A stretch of DNA of 64,000 nucleotides, from the NCBI GenBank assembly GCA_018350325.1, contig JAEVLN010000001.1:547501-611500 (forward strand). The letters are read 5' to 3'. A model generated the notes under the pieces. The model saw only the letters and a list, made by a program, of their open reading frames with translations, searched no databases and was not told the DNA's origin. This document shows, piece after piece, positions 44,663 to 60,384 of this stretch. The DNA comes from Globodera rostochiensis. Taxonomy: Eukaryota > Nematoda > Chromadorea > Rhabditida > Heteroderidae. A program made the translations under genes and the position numbers. Positions within the stretch are counted from its first letter, which is position 1; each line of letters starts with the position of its first letter.

Positions 44663-45432
44663 ATGCAAGTACATACGCATGTTCTTCAATTTATTTTGTA
44701 CAGCTATGCGAGCTTAACATTTTCGGAATTCATTGATGAAGAACGAATGTCTGGAGAGGATTGTTTATTGGCTGGGTTGAATTCCGACACATTGAAATGT
44801 TCGGCCTGCAGATTATTGGGTCAATTCAGTTTGGAAGAAATCTTGACGGATTGTTTGAGATGCTGTGAAGAGTTAAAAATTGAAGAAGAGGTTTTAATTC
44901 CATTAATTTTTAGATTCTGCACCTTTTGAAATTTCTCTCGTTTTCCTTCTGTGCCTATCAGTAAGCTGGAATCTTAAAGATCCCCAAATCAAAATGGGTA
45001 AAAAAATGCGAAAAATTACTCGGCCTTATTCCTCGTGTCACTTTTATTGTAGTATTCGGATTATTTGAAGAATTTGGTCTCAATGCATATTTAGCGCTTC
45101 CCATACGCTGAAATGCACGTCTGCGATTGCAATTTGCATCGATTTCCGCAGATTGCAGGTAATTGATTTTGTCAATGAATGCCTCACAAATGTCAATTAA
45201 CGAGTGTGAGTCGTTTCAAACGCAAATTGAGACAAGAAATTAAGCATTTGTTCGTAGTGAGATGAAGAATCAATGGGGAGGCAAACTGAAGGTCAGGCAA
45301 GTCCGTGGAGTGCTTCCTACAATTTTGCTGAAGAGTGAAGATGGACAGACGCACAAAACGCTCAGTATTGAAAAGTGGGACACGGACACCGTCACCGAAT
45401 TTCTTAACGGAGCTTTATCGTTGGAGCAATAA
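44663..45432 (+). CDS. SELENOF: Selenoprotein F (SEP15)-like protein with Cys in place of Sec
   Basis: SEP15 proteins are thioredoxin-like ER proteins that bind UDP-glucose:glycoprotein glucosyltransferase in glycoprotein quality control. Exons are 44663-44890, 45095-45158 and 45245-45432, with phases 0 and 1 joining correctly. The UGGT-binding cysteine domain reads LKCSACRLLGQFSLEEILTD then CLRCCEELK (human LCSSCDLLGQF, then CRGCCQEE). The redox part reads MHVCDCNLHRFPQIAAFVRS (human EVCGUKLGRFPQVQAFVRS), so the Sec position is encoded by TGC for Cys. The ending LSIEKWDTDTVTEFLNGAL matches human LSILKWNTDSVEEFLS. The N-terminus (HVLQFILYSYASLTF) is a weak signal-peptide candidate. An upstream exon is possible because a TACAG acceptor-like site occurs at 44702. 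Confidence 0.88.
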
Positions 45433-45623
45433 TGTTTTTATTTGTTCACTAATTTATGTAAAATCACTCCGATTTTCCGGCTACACATTTTTTAAAATAT
45501 TGCTAAGACAATTTGAATGTTTACGATACTTATGTAGAATGAATCTGTTTTAAATTGAATTTGTTGTTTTTAAAAGATTTGGTGGTTTGAAAAGAGGAGG
45601 GAAGCGTTACTGGTGGCCAAGTC

Positions 45624-49886
<4,263 letters not shown>

Positions 49887-51183
49887 TTTTTAACTTTTAT
49901 TCTCAAGTTCTAAATGTTAAAGCCACGAAATGTCAACAAAAAAAAGGAAGGCAAAATTGACTTATGGAATATTTCAAATTTTTGGCCAAATGTTCAACGG
50001 TCCATAGTTAGGAATTGGTCGAAATGGTGGTCTCTATGCCCCTGAATGCCGACAGAAATATCTTTTTATTGACTGAAACAAAAAAGTTTTTGTTGACACA
50101 ATGATTTGGTTGAATTGACATTTCGTGGGGCAGCGGATCATTTTCTGAGCGTCGGCGTCGTTAATTTGCTTATTTCTACGTTAGCAGTGTTTGTGACTTT
50201 TTCTCATTTCTCTCATAGTTCAAATGCTTTCACTAAATTGCTTCTGATCTCAGCCGCATTTTGACATCGATCTCATTTTACTGTGGAATGCAAGTTCTTT
50301 AAATAAGTATAAATAATGTTAACCAAAATGAGGAAAAAATAAGTCCTTTTGATTTGGCTACAAAAAAGTACTCGGGATCGGTTGTGTCAAATTCCCTTGT
50401 CGGTTTAAACTGAGTTGGGGTGAAATCAGCTAGGTTGTGCGGAATTTGTGTGTGAACGTCTTTTTTCCCCACAATGGGCGAAACAACCGTTTTTCACTAC
50501 TGGGCGAAATGCCCAATGGGCGAAACGTCCGTTTTTCACTTGGTTGAATGTCCAATGGGCGTAATTCGGACACCTACTCGGACTGGTCCAAGATGCTGAT
50601 CTAAAAAGATGGCTACACCAAATTGATCAGACACCTCCCTTATTTGATGCACAGATTATGAATTCTTTCAATAGAAAATAAAAAAGAGAATTTAGAGCGG
50701 CTTGAATCGGTTGTTTTGAAAAAGTCTCGCCCCACCTTTGATGAGTCTCTGGGCCAGCAAAAAAAAAATTCCGGGAGTTCGACATCTTTCTTGCAAATAA
50801 ACTCGTCCAAGAAAAATTGAAGAATATCAAAAACTTTTGTTTCTCCTGAAGTTATAAATCAATCGCCTCCTCTCATCGAGACAAATTAAATGGTATTATT
50901 GGGCAACAATTCTGAGACGATTACAGCTGTTTGAAAATTGTAAAAAAAAGATCAAATGGAGGTGAAATAATTCACTGTCGAACTCATTCACTATCGTTAC
51001 ACAGCACCCCGCCGTCGAACGGACCCCAATTCGTTTTTGACCCGATTCGTTAATTTTTGGTACTTAGTTAATGTACTTTTTTGGACCTAAATACATCTCT
51101 CTTTTTTTGCGTAGATGTATTTTTTTCAGAAACTCGATGGCCACCCTGATTTAATCATTGGCAATTAATAGTAATAACCTGCA
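49887..51183. other. 1.3-kb intergenic region with GGGCGAAA repeats
   Basis: No gene is supported. At about 50470-50570, AATGGGCGAAAC and CCGTTTTTCACT recur: GGGCGAAACAACCGTTTTTC, GGGCGAAATGCCCAATGGGC, GGGCGAAACGTCCGTTTTTC, then AATGGGCGTAATTCGG. This is a short imperfect direct-repeat cluster. A minus frame at 50627-50830 lacks any domain. Confidence 0.55.
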
Positions 51184-54100
51184 ATGTATTCTATTGCTGC
51201 AGATAGCAACAACCAAAACAGCATTCACCAGAACAAAGACAGTGAAAAGTGCAAGAAAGAGGATAATCGGGCAGAACAATCGGACGAATCGGTGGTCAAA
51301 CTGAAAGAGAGCCAGAACCAAGCAATTGAAGGACAAAACATTGAAATAATGGAATATAATGAAAAAGGCGAAAACAGCGGACGAAAATCGTCACTTGGTA
51401 ATGCCAAGCAAGAGGAAGGGATGCAATACTCCTCAGAAGAGGCTGAGGAGGAAAATGAGCAGCTGGTTGAACGATTGGACCACGCTCCACTGTATCGGGA
51501 CCCAACCTTTGCTGAAATATGTTCCTTCTTCAACATGTTCACTCCGTTGTTCGGTTTCAAGCCGATTTCCTTTGCCACTTTGGAGAGGATGCTTTGTACA
51601 TTGGTCGATGGAGATGGTCTGTTTGAGAAGGATGAGCGAAACAATAGTAATGGCTTCAGCAACTCGCGAATTGATTGAGCTGCACGTAATGCTAATGAGA
51701 AAAATTTACGTAAAGTCGGCTCGCGCGGACAAATGGGAGCAGTCGCTGCATAAGTTTTGTTCCATCTCGCCCGGATTGGATGCGGAACTACGACAATTAC
51801 AACGCAACAATTATGGCAGCATTCCAATTGGTTCGAAACTCGCCGTGCTGAAGGCACTTTGTGATAGCCAATTCGACTATAATTTGAAGTTCAAGGAGAA
51901 TGTAAACACTTATCTTAATCGTTAGCCTAACATTTAATGTGTTAATATCGAGTTTGCAGATTGCGAATACATTCCGTCACAACGACCTCCGACTGGCGCC
52001 AATCGGAACTGACAAGCGTGGTCAACTTTACTATTTTCAGGTCGATTGTGACCTTGACTTTCGCGTCTATTCGGAGGAAACTGATGACATGGCCGGTGTA
52101 AGCTGGTCTTTGAGGTCTCGGACAGAAGCCGAACTGTCCGAACTCATAGAGACATTGCAAAACCCAGACTACGGTGTGGTTACCAAGGAAGAACAAGAAG
52201 ATGAAGAGGCTGATATTGACGAGGAACAACTGTTAGATCAGCCCACGGAGGAAGGTTGATTCGAATGAGAATAAAAGCCATTAAACTTAATTGTCCAATG
52301 CTTAGAGATGATAATTAAGAAACTTAATACCGAAACATCCATCGGTCTTTATTTAGCGAAGAAAGACGCGATTCAGACGAGGCCCTCCTCAGCGTCGTCC
52401 ACCGCAAAGCCGTATCAGCCCTATTTAAGCGAAGAAGAGAGATCAAAAATACAATTGGAGGCAAAGTTCTCAGTCCTTTGGGATCATTACAAAAAAGCAG
52501 ACGTTTTGAACAAAGTGAATTGGCTTAAATCTTTCAGAGCTAATCAATACAATGTATGTTTTAGCGAAAAAGTGAGAAAGAAAAACGAAGGGGACAAACT
52601 GCCGCAACGTCAAATACCACCAAAGAGCCAACGGAGAGAATTGTGACGGAGGACGCTGGAGACTTAAACGTAAATATTTCAATGGCCAAACTGGACGAGG
52701 ACGACGAAAATGAAGACACGACTGAAGCAAAGTCACAAAATGGCGAAAAAGGGGAGCAGTCGGAAAAGGAAGTCCAACGGGAGAGTTTGGATAAGTCGCT
52801 GGAATTGGACGCGGCGCTTCTTGCAGAGATCGAAGCGGTTGGTTAGCACAAAAAATAGCATATTTACATTTGCATTAGGGCAATCGTGCAGAATGGAGAT
52901 CCCTAATTCATTTTTTGTTATTTGAGATAAAATTTACAACCGGCGGGGGTTTCTTTATTTTTGGTAATAGTAAAGCTGGTGTCCCCTCATTTTCAACAAC
53001 AAAAAAAACAAAACAATTAAATGAGGCTTTTTAGACATCAGATTGAATTCTGGGCAATGGTGGAGAATTGCGGTCCCGACGAAATTTTTTTTAAACAATT
53101 TCAAGTCCGGGGTTAGAAATCAGAGTCGGATTCTACGTCCCTAAAAACCGCTTAAAGCATCTTTTTACGAATTTTCAAATAAAAAATTTTTATTTTTGAA
53201 AATCTCCATGATTGCTTGCGTTGGACATGAAAAATATGAGCAAATTAAAACTTGGAGATTTGTAGAAAATTACAATACTCTGAGCAGGAAGAACAGCGAC
53301 GCATTCTCCCGAGGAGAAGCGCGCGAAATGCTGCAATCCAGAACCTAAAGACGTTTGGAGGCTCACCTCGACGCCAACTCTCAAATGAACAGGAGCCAAG
53401 GAGTTCATCGCCTCTTAGTTCGAAAAAATTAGTAATAATGGCTAGTTTTTTCTTGTGTGCATTAACAAACACTAGGGATTTGTCCCGGCAACGGCAGGAA
53501 GTTGTACCGATGAGGACAGTGACGACGAGTCCGAGGAGGAGGACGAAGAGTCTGGCGAAAATTCATCGGACGATGACTTTCTACTGAACGGGGAGGAAAA
53601 GCCGAAGAGAAAACTTGGTCGTCCTCCTACTAAAAGAGTGAGGGGCGGAAGAAGCGGGAGAACGAAGGGGAAGAAGAGGACGTCAGGAAAGGGGTTCGCC
53701 AACTCGATGTTTTTCATACCTTTTACAAATTAAGTCTTAAAAAGTCCGCAGCTCGTCGTTTGCGCCTCATTGGTCGTCCGACAGCTTCTCATGGCTTTAG
53801 AACCCATCTAAAAAAACAACCTTCGGCTCTTCTCTTCGAAGACGGAGAGTCGAGTGAAGATGGGGAGGAAACAATGGAATTAAAAGAACAACGAGAGCGG
53901 AAAGAAGGCCACGGAGCTAACGCTTTGTCAGACTTGCAAAGGCTCCAAAAGTCCCGATTTGGTGAGCATTCTCGAGACATTTTGGGGGTTGTGTAAATGG
54001 CAGAAAGTTTGTGAGGTTTTTGTTTAGTTGCTCCTTTGTGATTCTTGTGATACTGCTTGGCACACCTTTTGCCTCCGTCCCCAACTTTGGTTTGTGCCGG

Positions 54101-57100
54101 ACGGCGATTGGTTTTGTCCATTCTGTGAGCACACTACGTTGATTCGTCGCCTAATTTATACTCTCATTATGCTGAGAGAGGAAAAGAAAGCTTCTGAGGC
54201 CGAGCGGAAGAAGTTTTACATCGTTTCAATTCTTTTTAAAAATAATATTGCAGAAAGGAAGCAGCAGATCGACTAAAGAGAGAGATGGATTACATTGGGA
54301 TTTCGCTTAACAACATTATTCCCTTGGTAAAGGCATAATTTGCCGAGTTTATTTCACTTCTTTCCTTGTGATTAAGGCACTTAATAAAGAGGACGGCAAC
54401 GGCCAGTCGCGGGAATGGTCCGAGAGTTCGGAAGAGGACGCTGGAGGGGATGGCGAACGGAGGTCCAAAAAGAAGGCCATGAAAATGGTGATGAGCAAGA
54501 CGAGAGAGAAGCAGCGGATCGAGAAATTCTGCGGGCCAATTGTCACAATCGCGGAGGGTCGGTCACGAAGAGCGCTGAACAGAGTGGACTACAACTTCCA
54601 CGCATACGATGAGCAATTGCAGGCAAACAAACATTACATAAAAAGGGTTTTGGAAGGTGTTTCTGGTTCTGTCACCCTTCCCCTCCCTCTACTCTAAAGT
54701 TTATTCACCCCGACCTTAGATTAAATATCACCGAAGGGTAAGTCGCTGTCATATTTGATTTGTAGATGAATACGCACCTTCATAGGGGTGGGTAACGGAA
54801 AGTGCCCTGGAAGAACTCAAATATTCCATACAATAATATTAAGGAAGCCATGGAGTCAATTGATCCGGACGTGAAGATTGAGAACGGTACTTTTTTTTTT
54901 GTTAACGAAAGACGTGTAGAACTTAGGGTCAACGTTTGGCACTTAAATTGCTAATTTTGAGGCTTGCAGATGATGTGACATCGGGTCGTGGCAAGGACAT
55001 GCAAAATATATATGAGGCTGAAAAGAAGCAGCTAAAAGACAAGGACCAAAATGAATGTGAACGAGAAGATGACGCACCGGCGAGACCCCCAAACAGCAGA
55101 GAGGGCGTAAGAGTTTTGAAAAAGGGCGGGCGAAAGGCCAAGCGACTGACGGATCTGGACATTGACAATGCAACTGAATCAGACACGGTTTTTAGCTTGG
55201 TAATGCTTTCATAAGCCAAGCTATTAGGACGAATGGAAGGCGGGCAGCGCTGATGAGGTCGAAGAGGATCCAGAACCATCTGAAGATGAATATTTGCCAT
55301 CAGAAAGACGATCTGCTAAGTGATTTTGACACTGATGGGATTTACTGTCAGAATGTTTAAGGGGTATTGGCTTCCAAGGGCGTCGAGAAAGTGATGATGA
55401 TTTCATAAACGACAATTCGGACAGCGATTACATGCCAACGAGAAAAAAGAAAGGTGTTGGAAAACGGAGCGGAGGTTTCGCGAAAACAAAAAAGCGGAAG
55501 AAGTAATTTCACTTTTATTCCGCTCACTAATTTTGTGATTTTAGGCGAGGATCGACCAGTAGTAGCGAAGGCGCCAATGAGTTCAATTTGAGTGATAGTG
55601 AAAGCGAAGCGGGACCTTCAAACAGAAAAAGAACAAAGCCATCTAAGGGGCAGACTCATAGTAGGAAATGGGGTCCGAAGGCGAGTTCGTCTGAAAATGA
55701 CGACGAAAATGTCCCTGGTTCGTCTTTAAAATAAAATCCCATCCGAACTCATTTTCTGGTTAATTAGGAGAAAGCGAGGTTGAACGCACAGAGACCGGTC
55801 GACCTCTGCGAAGAGCAGCAGTGAATATGCGTAAGAAGCTGAAAGAAGAACTTCAATATGAGGAGGAGGGGGAGGACGAAGGCACGGAGGTGGAAGAGGA
55901 GGAGGAGGGGGGAAAGGACAAAACTGCGGAGCACGGGGGAAGACTGGCAGACCGAGCCGTCAGTGCTCTCGCGAGACCTCAACGAATAACGCTTAGGTGA
56001 GTCAGAAATTCATTATATTCTTAACATTATTTTTTGAATAGGTCCGAGGACGGCGATGCTGCAGAATTTAAGCCGGATGAGGATGACGAAGCAGAGGCGG
56101 ACGAAGAGGAGGAGGAGGCTGAGAAGGAAGAATTGGAGGTGTTTAATGAAGATGGAGAAACGGAAGAAGAGAGCGAGTCGAGCATGAGCGATGATGAGGA
56201 GGAGGGGGTGGGGGAGGCTTATGAAGCAGAAGAATCGTCTGACTCTCCGAACAAGAAGGGATTGAAAAAGCATAAACCAAAACAAAACTCGGACAGAAAA
56301 AGAGTGCTACCAAGGAAACAATCGGTATTTTTGCAAACAAAATTCGTCGCTATAATCGTTAGCTTTCCAGCACTCGAAAAAGTCATCGCCAACGAAAAGG
56401 TTGACACAAACAAAAATGGAAGAATCGCTTAAAGAAAGCCCCGACAAAGCGAGTTCGGCTGATTCTGCAGCCACCCATTCTTTGATTCAACGACAGACGA
56501 GACAACAACTCAAAAAGCAACAATCGCTGGTAATCTCCCGTTATACCCTAAGGGGATAGAAAGGGGTTGTGGAATTCCTCGCCCCTTCCATAAAATATTG
56601 GCCAGATAATTTCTAAAAACAGATGCAAACAAATGCTGAATCTGAAGATTCGGTGAACGATTTGCCATCGACTTCTGACAACTTTGGCGACCAACTGAGA
56701 GAAAGAAGAATCTCACCGTCAAAAGTGGCTGTTGAGGCTGAGGGAGAGTCGAAACCGCTGCAGATAAAAAGTGAAGACCGTGTGATGTCGTCCCCGGTGA
56801 CTTCAACGAAAGCTCCCCTCACTTCGAGTGCTAACCTTATGAGTAAGGCAGCACACACACCAATTACTGTCAATTCAACGGCTCTACCACCAATTACGTC
56901 CACAATGACAACGGCATCGCCTATTAACACTAAGACAACGACTGTTTTCCAGCAAATTCACCCGCAACAACTGTCTCAATACTTTATGCGGCCGACTTTT
57001 CCGAGTAATCAGAGACAACAACAGCAACAAGACCCGCAGCCTTCCGGCGACAGTCGTTTCTACCACCCATGGAACTCGTTTTCAAGCAGAGCCTTCTCCA

Positions 57101-57533
57101 CCGGCGTCCTATGCCGCATACACCGTAGCGCACCAGCCTTTGCAGATCGTGAATGGTATTGTTTTGTCTTTATTTTGATAAACAACACTCTCAGTTTCTA
57201 CACCGCCTGGGGTCATCAACAATGCGCATCAATTTCCTGTGAGTGGTGCTATCCCTTTTGCAGCTGCTCACCCGCAACAAGCAGCTTACTTCGTACAACA
57301 GAGCGGAGCGCCACAAATCATTTACCAGACACTACAGTGATTTTTCTGAGAAAAATGATGATATTTGGATAATTTAGCTTAAATTTTCTTAGAGCCGCAG
57401 TTGTGATGCCCGCTTAATTTTAGGCCCTTTTCTTCTCATCCGTCCTCAACACTCAGTACCACAACAGCAAGTTGATCCCGACGGAAGCTTGTCTCACGCA
57501 CTCGCCGGGGCAATGAGTCCTGAGGATTTATAG
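51184..57533 (+). CDS. RSF1: Remodeling and spacing factor 1 (RSF1) homologue
   Basis: RSF1 is the histone-binding partner of the ISWI ATPase in a nucleosome-spacing complex. The N-terminal region carries the DDT/WHIM-type module ([60 protein letters not shown]). The PHD finger is split by an intron at about 53959-54028: [13 protein letters not shown] joins [20 protein letters not shown], then [12 protein letters not shown], keeping C4-H-C3. The next segment, [13 protein letters not shown], matches human VYVGISIENIIP. A long acidic/basic tail rich in Asp, Glu and Lys follows (about 54370-56430), then a Gln/Pro-rich end ([20 protein letters not shown]) finishing [10 protein letters not shown] at 57533. 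The start is the ATG at 51184. Many tail exon borders are approximate. Confidence 0.87.
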
Positions 57534-57649
57534 CCCTTTTCAAACAAATGGACGAACAATTTTTTCTTTTTTATCAATGAAGCTGAAATATTTGTATTTA
57601 CACTTTATAAAAAGAATTTCACCGACGATTCGTAAGTATGACTTTATAA

Positions 57650-58498
57650 TCAAGTTAACGGAACAAAAATGTTTACGTAAACATATCGGGACAAGGCCAT
57701 ATATATATATCGAAACCACAAAAGCTGTGATCGGTGCCACAGCATTGCCTCGTAAATTCTTAAATGTGGGAATATACTCAAATAAAATAAGTGAGTCACA
57801 CTTCAGTGGATTTGTCCAATACGTTACGAATTGTTCTTTCTCAAGCGTCTCGCAACAAATTGTTAAAAGATCAGCAAACCCAATATATTTTCTCCAGACC
57901 CCCACGCTTTTCAATGCCAATGTCTTTTTCACTCCGAGCCCATCGAGCTTTCCTTCGGCTTTCAGGTTGTGAATAGCTCTGAAACAGCTTATGTGGTTCG
58001 GATGTCCCGCTGATACCCCATTCGTCAAAAGTGATTAGTCCATTGGGCCTTGTCCGCTTTATGTGGGCGTAAATCGATGCGGAAAGGCTGGTTACATTCC
58101 AATCAAAGAAACCGTCACGGAAGGTCTGTTCTTCGGGGTCCACAAAATGGACATGTTTGGCGTGGACGCCGTACACAGCAGCGGCGGAATACAATTCGCT
58201 TAGTCTTAACGTGCCTAGTCCTTCGGAATTGCCGGCCGTAACGCACAAGAAATGTACATTAACACCAATGGACGAAAGGAACAACAAAGTCGGCCCAAAA
58301 AACATCCTAAACACGAAGATCATATCATTCCGGGGGTTATATTCCTTACGTCTCATCATCTGGATGCGCGATAAGCAGAAGCCAATGTTCGCCATACTTT
58401 GCAGGAAGTGTTATCCTTTTGTCGCCATAGAAATGAATTGCAATTGGGAGTAAACTGATAACAATTGCAGCCGCGAAAAATTTAAAAGCTTTTTGCAT
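57650..58498 (-). CDS. PIGL: PIGL, GlcNAc-phosphatidylinositol de-N-acetylase
   Basis: PIGL catalyses the second step of GPI-anchor synthesis, removing the acetyl group of GlcNAc-PI at the ER. Exon 1 from 58498 encodes an N-terminal membrane anchor (MQKAFKFFAAAIVISLLPIA) and the metal-binding motif in LLIAHPDDET. Later exons read MFFGPTLLFL, VNVHFLCVTAGNSEGLGTLR (human VYLLCFSAGNYYNQGETR, in part), LITFDEWGISGHPNHISCFR after splicing, and LALKSVGVWRKYIGFADLL (human LQSVNVLRKYISLLDLP). The last exon is read in the frame [20 protein letters not shown] (human [20 protein letters not shown]) to the stop at 57650. The conserved HPDDE and GHxNH residues are present. The gene is convergent with RSF1, 116 nt between stops. 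Confidence 0.93.
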
Positions 58499-59223
58499 TT
58501 TTCATCACGATGATTTTCCTTTATGGTGGATTGTTGGGGGAAAAAAATGTTTTTTTCTATGAACCCAAAATCAGCTGGCTGTGTGTAATTTTGAGAACAT
58601 CAGAGATTGATGCATCGTTTATGAATTGATTTTTGGTACAAAACGTTAGAAATTGGCGACATCCGGTTTTGGCTTATAAATGGTGAAACATCTGTTTTTG
58701 CCCCAGCTGGTGATGGACGCAAAAGGTGCTTTGAGTAAGGCTGCGTTAAAACCTTTCGGGTTCGATACATAATTTCGAGGTTTTTCTCTCGTTTCGAAAA
58801 TCGAAGGGGAAATTCTTCGAATTTTTTTCAAAAGAAGGGTCCAATCATATTCCTTTATTTTATTCTAAAAAGTCAATGACAATTAATGTTAATACATATA
58901 ATTTGAACTGAAAAATGCTTTTTCATTTTGATCAATTCTTAACAATATTCGTGAAATTTAAAAAAAAAAATTCGCATGACGGCGCCTATCGGCACCGTTT
59001 TTCAAATCTCTTAACAACAGGTGAACTTTTAAAATTTTCAACCTCTCCCCCTCCCCAAAGAAATGATTTTAGTTAATTATATTTTCGAACAATGCGATTA
59101 CCAATTCTTTCTCTTTTTCCTTACTTTGTATTTATGTAATACCTAATTAGACCTGAAATTAACAAGTTTCAATTATCAAATCTTCTTCGAATAAAGAATT
59201 TACTGAAAGCAAGCAGTTTAAAA
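58499..59223. other. Divergent gap between PIGL and TMEM50
   Basis: AT-rich sequence without a supported gene, probably containing promoters for both neighbours. It includes the third copy of the dispersed hairpin at 58979-58998. Confidence 0.5.
58979..58998. repeat. Copy 3 of the dispersed hairpin motif
   Basis: ACGGCGCCTATCGGCACCGT pairs 8 bp with one G-T wobble around the loop TATC. Its complement, GGTGCCGATAGGCGCC, matches the copies at 27724 and 36189. Confidence 0.7.
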
Positions 59224-60030
59224 ATGGCCGGTTGCCTAGATGTGCTCCCACATCAGGCTCATTTCGACTGGGACACAAAACGAAATACATATTCTGCCAT
59301 TGCTGCAGGATTTTTGGTATGAATTAAGTTGGTAGTGACTGTGAATTCTTTATGAGCTTTGTTTAGTTCTTTTTGGCATGGTGGCTTATGATTGACACGG
59401 CGGTTACTGCGCCAGAGGCCCACTGGACAAATTGGTAAATTGGGGGGGGGGGTGCTTTGATCGCGTGAGTGAAGGTAAATTTGCTTCAAATCACCTTAAG
59501 GTACTTTGCGCTTACTGTGGCCAGCACCTTCGCGATGTTTATGTAAATTCAACCCAACTGACTTCAATTAATAAAATGGTTTTTAGGGTCAACTCCGTGT
59601 CTAACAGCGCAATCCAAGGCAATTACCTCGACGAGGGTGTTCTCGGGGTGAAAGGTGCTTGAGGACAGGCGCTCTTCCCGAATGACATTTATTACCGAGG
59701 TTTAGGTGCTCGTCTTTGGCTGATGTTTGGCTTTATCGGTTCATTCGCTTGCATTGTGGCCGGTGTCTGGATCATGTAAGTTAGCCGTTTTCCGATACAA
59801 AATTATTAAAATACAAATCGGTAGATCTTTTGAAGTCCATTTCGTGACTTTGTTCACTGAAACTTTTATGCCCGTTTATTTGCTTCTTTGTTTTCAGGTT
59901 CGGCGATTTTGTACTCAAGAAGGGGCAAAATGACAATTGGCCCGGAATTGCACTGTTTTTGCATACGTTTTTCATTTTCGTGGCTTCGCTGATCTATAAA
60001 TTTGGGCGTACCGAAGAACTTTGGGAGTGA
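59224..60030 (+). CDS. TMEM50: TMEM50-family four-helix membrane protein
   Basis: The protein matches TMEM50A/B, small ER/Golgi membrane proteins of poorly known function. It starts MAGCLDVLPHQAHFDWDTKR with IAAGFLFFLAWWLMIDTAV (human VAGILFFTGWWIMIDAAV). Next come WYFALTVASTFAMFMVNSVS, GNYLDEGVLG, ARLWLMFGFIGSFACIVAGV and WPGIALFLHTFFIFVASLIY, ending KFGRTEELWE at 60030 (human KFGRTEELWT). Four hydrophobic helices are visible. Exon joins reconstruct WTNWY across an intron with a G-run just after the GTAAAT donor, and FMVNSVS across the next. Length (about 155 residues) is normal. Confidence 0.95.
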
Positions 60031-60376
60031 AAATTGAAATTGTGCGGTGGATTAAATAGCGTGATGAGCCGTTGTAAAGGAAAGATGATGATTCACTGGC
60101 TTTTGTTCACCAAGACTCGAAATGGATTTTGACCATTAGTGCGATGAACAATAATTTGTAATCTCCAATTTGTAATTTTCACACTCCCCGTCAATTCCTG
60201 TAAATCTGATGAACGAAGATTTCTCTTCCTCCCATAAATTCATACTCCGAGTCCAATAAACGTCTGTCGATATGGCACCAACGTTTGAATCACCAAAGAA
60301 AGAAACATTATCAGCTTTTCTTGGAAGTTTAATAATTTGACTCGATGGGCATATAATTCGCATTTATTCGCCTTCA

Positions 60377-60382
60377 CTTCAG
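60377..60382 (+). promoter_or_regulatory. Putative trans-splice acceptor of ABCB7
   Basis: CACTTCAG ends 2 nt before the ATG at 60385, 352 nt after the TMEM50 stop on the same strand. Confidence 0.45.
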
Positions 60383-60384
60383 AG

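Noticed and set aside
51225..51857. 210-codon minus-strand Ser/Pro-rich frame
   Set aside because: Antisense shadow of the RSF1 N-terminal exons.
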